Assembly: GCA_007694005.1 (NCBI GenBank)
Contig: RECN01000049.1
Span: forward strand, 1 to 40,542
Length of the DNA: 40,542 nucleotides
Direction: 5' to 3'
Source: Spirochaetaceae bacterium
GTDB taxonomy: Bacteria > Spirochaetota > Spirochaetia > DSM-27196 > SKKC01
In this document: in pieces, positions 39,168 to 40,542 of the stretch
Layout of the letters: every line of letters starts with the position of its first letter
How positions within the stretch are numbered: position 1 is the first letter of the stretch
Notes under the pieces: generated by a model
What the model saw: only the letters and a program-made list of their open reading frames with translations
Databases searched by the model: none
What the model was told of the DNA's origin: nothing
Translations under genes and position numbers: made by a program

Positions 39168-39902
39168 ATGACAGTCGGCGTATACGGATTGGGCAGATTT
39201 GGTGCCCTGTGGGCTTCAATTCTCAGCGAGCGACACGATGTGCGGGCATGGAACCGGTCAACGCGGCCGGTTCCGGACGGTGTACGCCTGGTGAGCGAGG
39301 AAGACCTCGCCGAGTCCGATGCGGTATTTCTCTGTGTGTCCATTCGTGCGATACCCGAGGTCTGCCGACGCCTTGCTCCACACATGAAACCCGGCAGCAC
39401 CCTGATCGATACCTGCTCGGTAAAAGTGCACCCTATCAGGGAGATGATGACTATACTGCCCGAAACGGTTCATGTGCTCGGTACTCACCCCATGTTCGGT
39501 CCGGATTCGGTTGGAGGACTGCGGAGCGAGCTTCCCGTCGTCGTATCGGAGGGGAGGGGGCCTCAGGATCTCGTGAACATCTGGTGCGATGAGTTCACAG
39601 AACTCGGGTTCTCCATACGGCGTATGACTGCCGATGAGCACGATCATGAAGCGGCCCGCACACAGGGGATTACCCATCTCGTCGGTCGCATTCTCAACGA
39701 GCTGGACCTCCATGACAGCGAAATATCGACGGTCGGATACCGGAGAATACGACAGGTCATGGAGCAGACCTGTAACGACGAGCTGGATCTCTTTCTTGAC
39801 CTCTGGCGCTTCAATCCCTACGCTGACGCTGTGCTCACGCGCTTTGAGCGGGCCGTCGATGCGGTGAGCAGCCAACTTGACAGGGCTATCCGGCGCGGGT
39901 AG
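39168..39902 (+). CDS. tyrA: Prephenate dehydrogenase family protein
   Basis: Oxidative decarboxylation of prephenate or arogenate on the tyrosine pathway. The 244-residue protein has the NAD(P) loop GVYGLGRFG at the N terminus, the substrate-site motif LGTHPMFGPDSVGG (His107), and the helical-domain motif EHDHEAARTQGITHLVG. There is no ACT domain or fused chorismate mutase. ATG 39168 is preferred: it starts exactly at the Rossmann motif, and in-frame sequence further upstream (to 39039) would overlap the pta leader. No Shine-Dalgarno is seen. A -10-like TATATC (39151-39156) is only 11 bases from the ATG, so the mRNA may be nearly leaderless. Prephenate versus arogenate preference cannot be told from sequence. 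Confidence 0.9.
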   Translation: MTVGVYGLGRFGALWASILSERHDVRAWNRSTRPVPDGVRLVSEEDLAESDAVFLCVSIRAIPEVCRRLAPHMKPGSTLIDTCSVKVHPIREMMTILPETVHVLGTHPMFGPDSVGGLRSELPVVVSEGRGPQDLVNIWCDEFTELGFSIRRMTADEHDHEAARTQGITHLVGRILNELDLHDSEISTVGYRRIRQVMEQTCNDELDLFLDLWRFNPYADAVLTRFERAVDAVSSQLDRAIRRG

Positions 39903-39914
39903 CATCCGTTGTAT

Positions 39915-40286
39915 ATGTCCGACTTGCGTATCCGCTCAGTTGATGAGTCTGAGCTTTCGACCGTACTTGCATCTGACGTCGAGTTTGAAGGCGAAATGAG
40001 TTTTGATGAGCCGGTTCTCATCAAAGGTTCCTTTCGCGGGCGGATCAGTTCCGGCACCAGCCTGTACATAGGCGAGACGGCGAATGTCATGGCCGACGTG
40101 CACGCTGAGCTCGTCAGCGTGCAGGGCAAGCTGAAAGGGGACATTTCCGCTGCTCGGAGACTCGAACTGTTTTCAGGATCACAGCTTCGCGGAAGCGTCG
40201 TATCACCCGACATAATCATGCAAAGTGGTGCGGAACTCAACGGCACCGTCAAAATGGAGTCGCCCTCCGTGCGGAGGAAGCATTGA
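39915..40286 (+). CDS. Bactofilin
   Basis: Bactofilins polymerise into filaments of a right-handed beta-helix and act in cell shape and envelope organisation. The 123-residue protein has a short polar N terminus and then a repetitive core of about 5-6-residue turns: SDVEFEGEMSFDEPVLIKGSFRG, then TANVMADVHAELVSVQGKLKGDI and onward, typical of the bactofilin (DUF583) domain. The C-terminal tail is short and basic. ATG 39915 follows tyrA by 12 bases; an in-frame TTG 39909 is an alternative. The secreted TPR protein gene starts three bases after its stop. Confidence 0.93.
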   Translation: MSDLRIRSVDESELSTVLASDVEFEGEMSFDEPVLIKGSFRGRISSGTSLYIGETANVMADVHAELVSVQGKLKGDISAARRLELFSGSQLRGSVVSPDIIMQSGAELNGTVKMESPSVRRKH

Positions 40287-40288
40287 CC

Positions 40289-40542
40289 ATGAGGCGTCTG
40301 CCGGCTTTCGTCTGTCTCGTCGGCGTCCTCGTGCTCAATCTTGGTGCCCAGGAACGCGACGCCCTCGGCATGTTCCGGCAGGGCAGATACGTTGACGCGA
40401 TCGAAATCACAAGCGATGAACTCCGCGAGGATCCTTCGAACAGGGACGCGATGACGGTGCAGGGATGGAGCCTCGTAGCACTCGGTAGATACCGGGAAGC
40501 AGCGCAGGTAGCCGACTCGGGGCTCGCGTTCGCTCCGCGCGA
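40289..40542 (+). CDS. Secreted TPR protein, N-terminal part (3' end outside window)
   Basis: The frame is open from ATG 40289 to the end of the window (84 complete codons). Residues 1-21 look like a signal peptide (basic RR, a hydrophobic VCLVGVLVLNL core, likely cleavage after LGA at about residue 20). The rest shows TPR helix pairs: MFRQGRYVDAIEITSDEL followed by GWSLVALGRYREAAQVADSG. It is probably periplasmic or attached to the envelope. GGAGGA lies about 10 bases upstream and the gene starts three bases after the bactofilin stop, so the two are cotranscribed. Length and further domains are unknown because the gene is cut by the window edge. Confidence 0.85.
   Translation, partial: MRRLPAFVCLVGVLVLNLGAQERDALGMFRQGRYVDAIEITSDELREDPSNRDAMTVQGWSLVALGRYREAAQVADSGLAFAPR

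Noticed and set aside
1-40542. CRISPR arrays, insertion sequences, prophage or integrase genes
   Set aside because: No regularly spaced repeats, transposase, terminal inverted repeats or phage genes were seen.

Overview
This 40.5 kb window is gene-dense bacterial chromosome with moderately high G+C. It most likely comes from a free-living member of the Spirochaetes. The clues are a short (592-residue) alanyl-tRNA synthetase lacking the C-terminal domain, a divergent FliG-like paralogue outside a flagellar operon, a LoaP-type NusG paralogue, a PilZ protein with an N-terminal membrane anchor, and a bactofilin. Genes for histidine, lysine/diaminopimelate and aromatic amino acid synthesis argue against a host-restricted treponeme or borrelia. 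The assignment rests on gene content only; no 16S rRNA gene is present.

Layout. 1-1263: 3' end of pyruvate phosphate dikinase with a good terminator. 1406-4712 (minus): an acyl-CoA synthetase followed by an unrecognised membrane protein with winged-helix-like modules. 4713-5124: a regulatory interval holding tRNA-Phe(GAA), its promoter and terminator, and a divergent promoter with a palindrome. 5125-8881 (plus): FliG-like protein, TM2/winged-helix protein, alaS. 8862-10402 (minus): a TPR protein and a small helical protein. 10491-26432 (minus): about 16 kb of closely packed codirectional genes. Read in the direction of transcription they are loaP, a CapD-like nucleotide-sugar dehydratase, a DegT-type aminotransferase, three subunits of a divergent molybdenum hydroxylase, dnaE, yggT-like, recG, rsmD, hisZ, hisG and hisB. 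A good internal promoter lies just before dnaE, so the LoaP-led unit may effectively end at the hydroxylase genes.

26517-30827 (plus): a small secreted protein, a degenerate RlpA-like/SPOR protein, and ligA, whose only plausible start is a non-canonical ATA. 30824-32807 (minus): thioredoxin-like protein, ccdA, fabZ. 32934-36454 (plus): PilZ protein, comEC-like gene, rsmA, with an unusual 220-base overlap between the last two. 36433-39066 (minus): pta, dapB, dapA. 39168-40542 (plus): tyrA, bactofilin and the start of a secreted TPR protein cut by the window edge.

Themes. Many neighbours are translationally coupled (ATGA overlaps at hisZ/hisG, large/FeS hydroxylase subunits, aminotransferase/large subunit, loaP/capD, trx/ccdA). 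Convergent genes overlap at their 3' ends with no visible intrinsic terminator. Several promoters carry perfect inverted repeats over the -10. Most worth a second look: the ATA-started ligA, the LoaP-led sugar/molybdenum-hydroxylase operon with alternative leader hairpins, the divergent hydroxylase large subunit, the RlpA-like protein lacking both catalytic residues, and the membrane proteins sharing a winged-helix-like module. No CRISPR array, insertion sequence, prophage or integrase was found.
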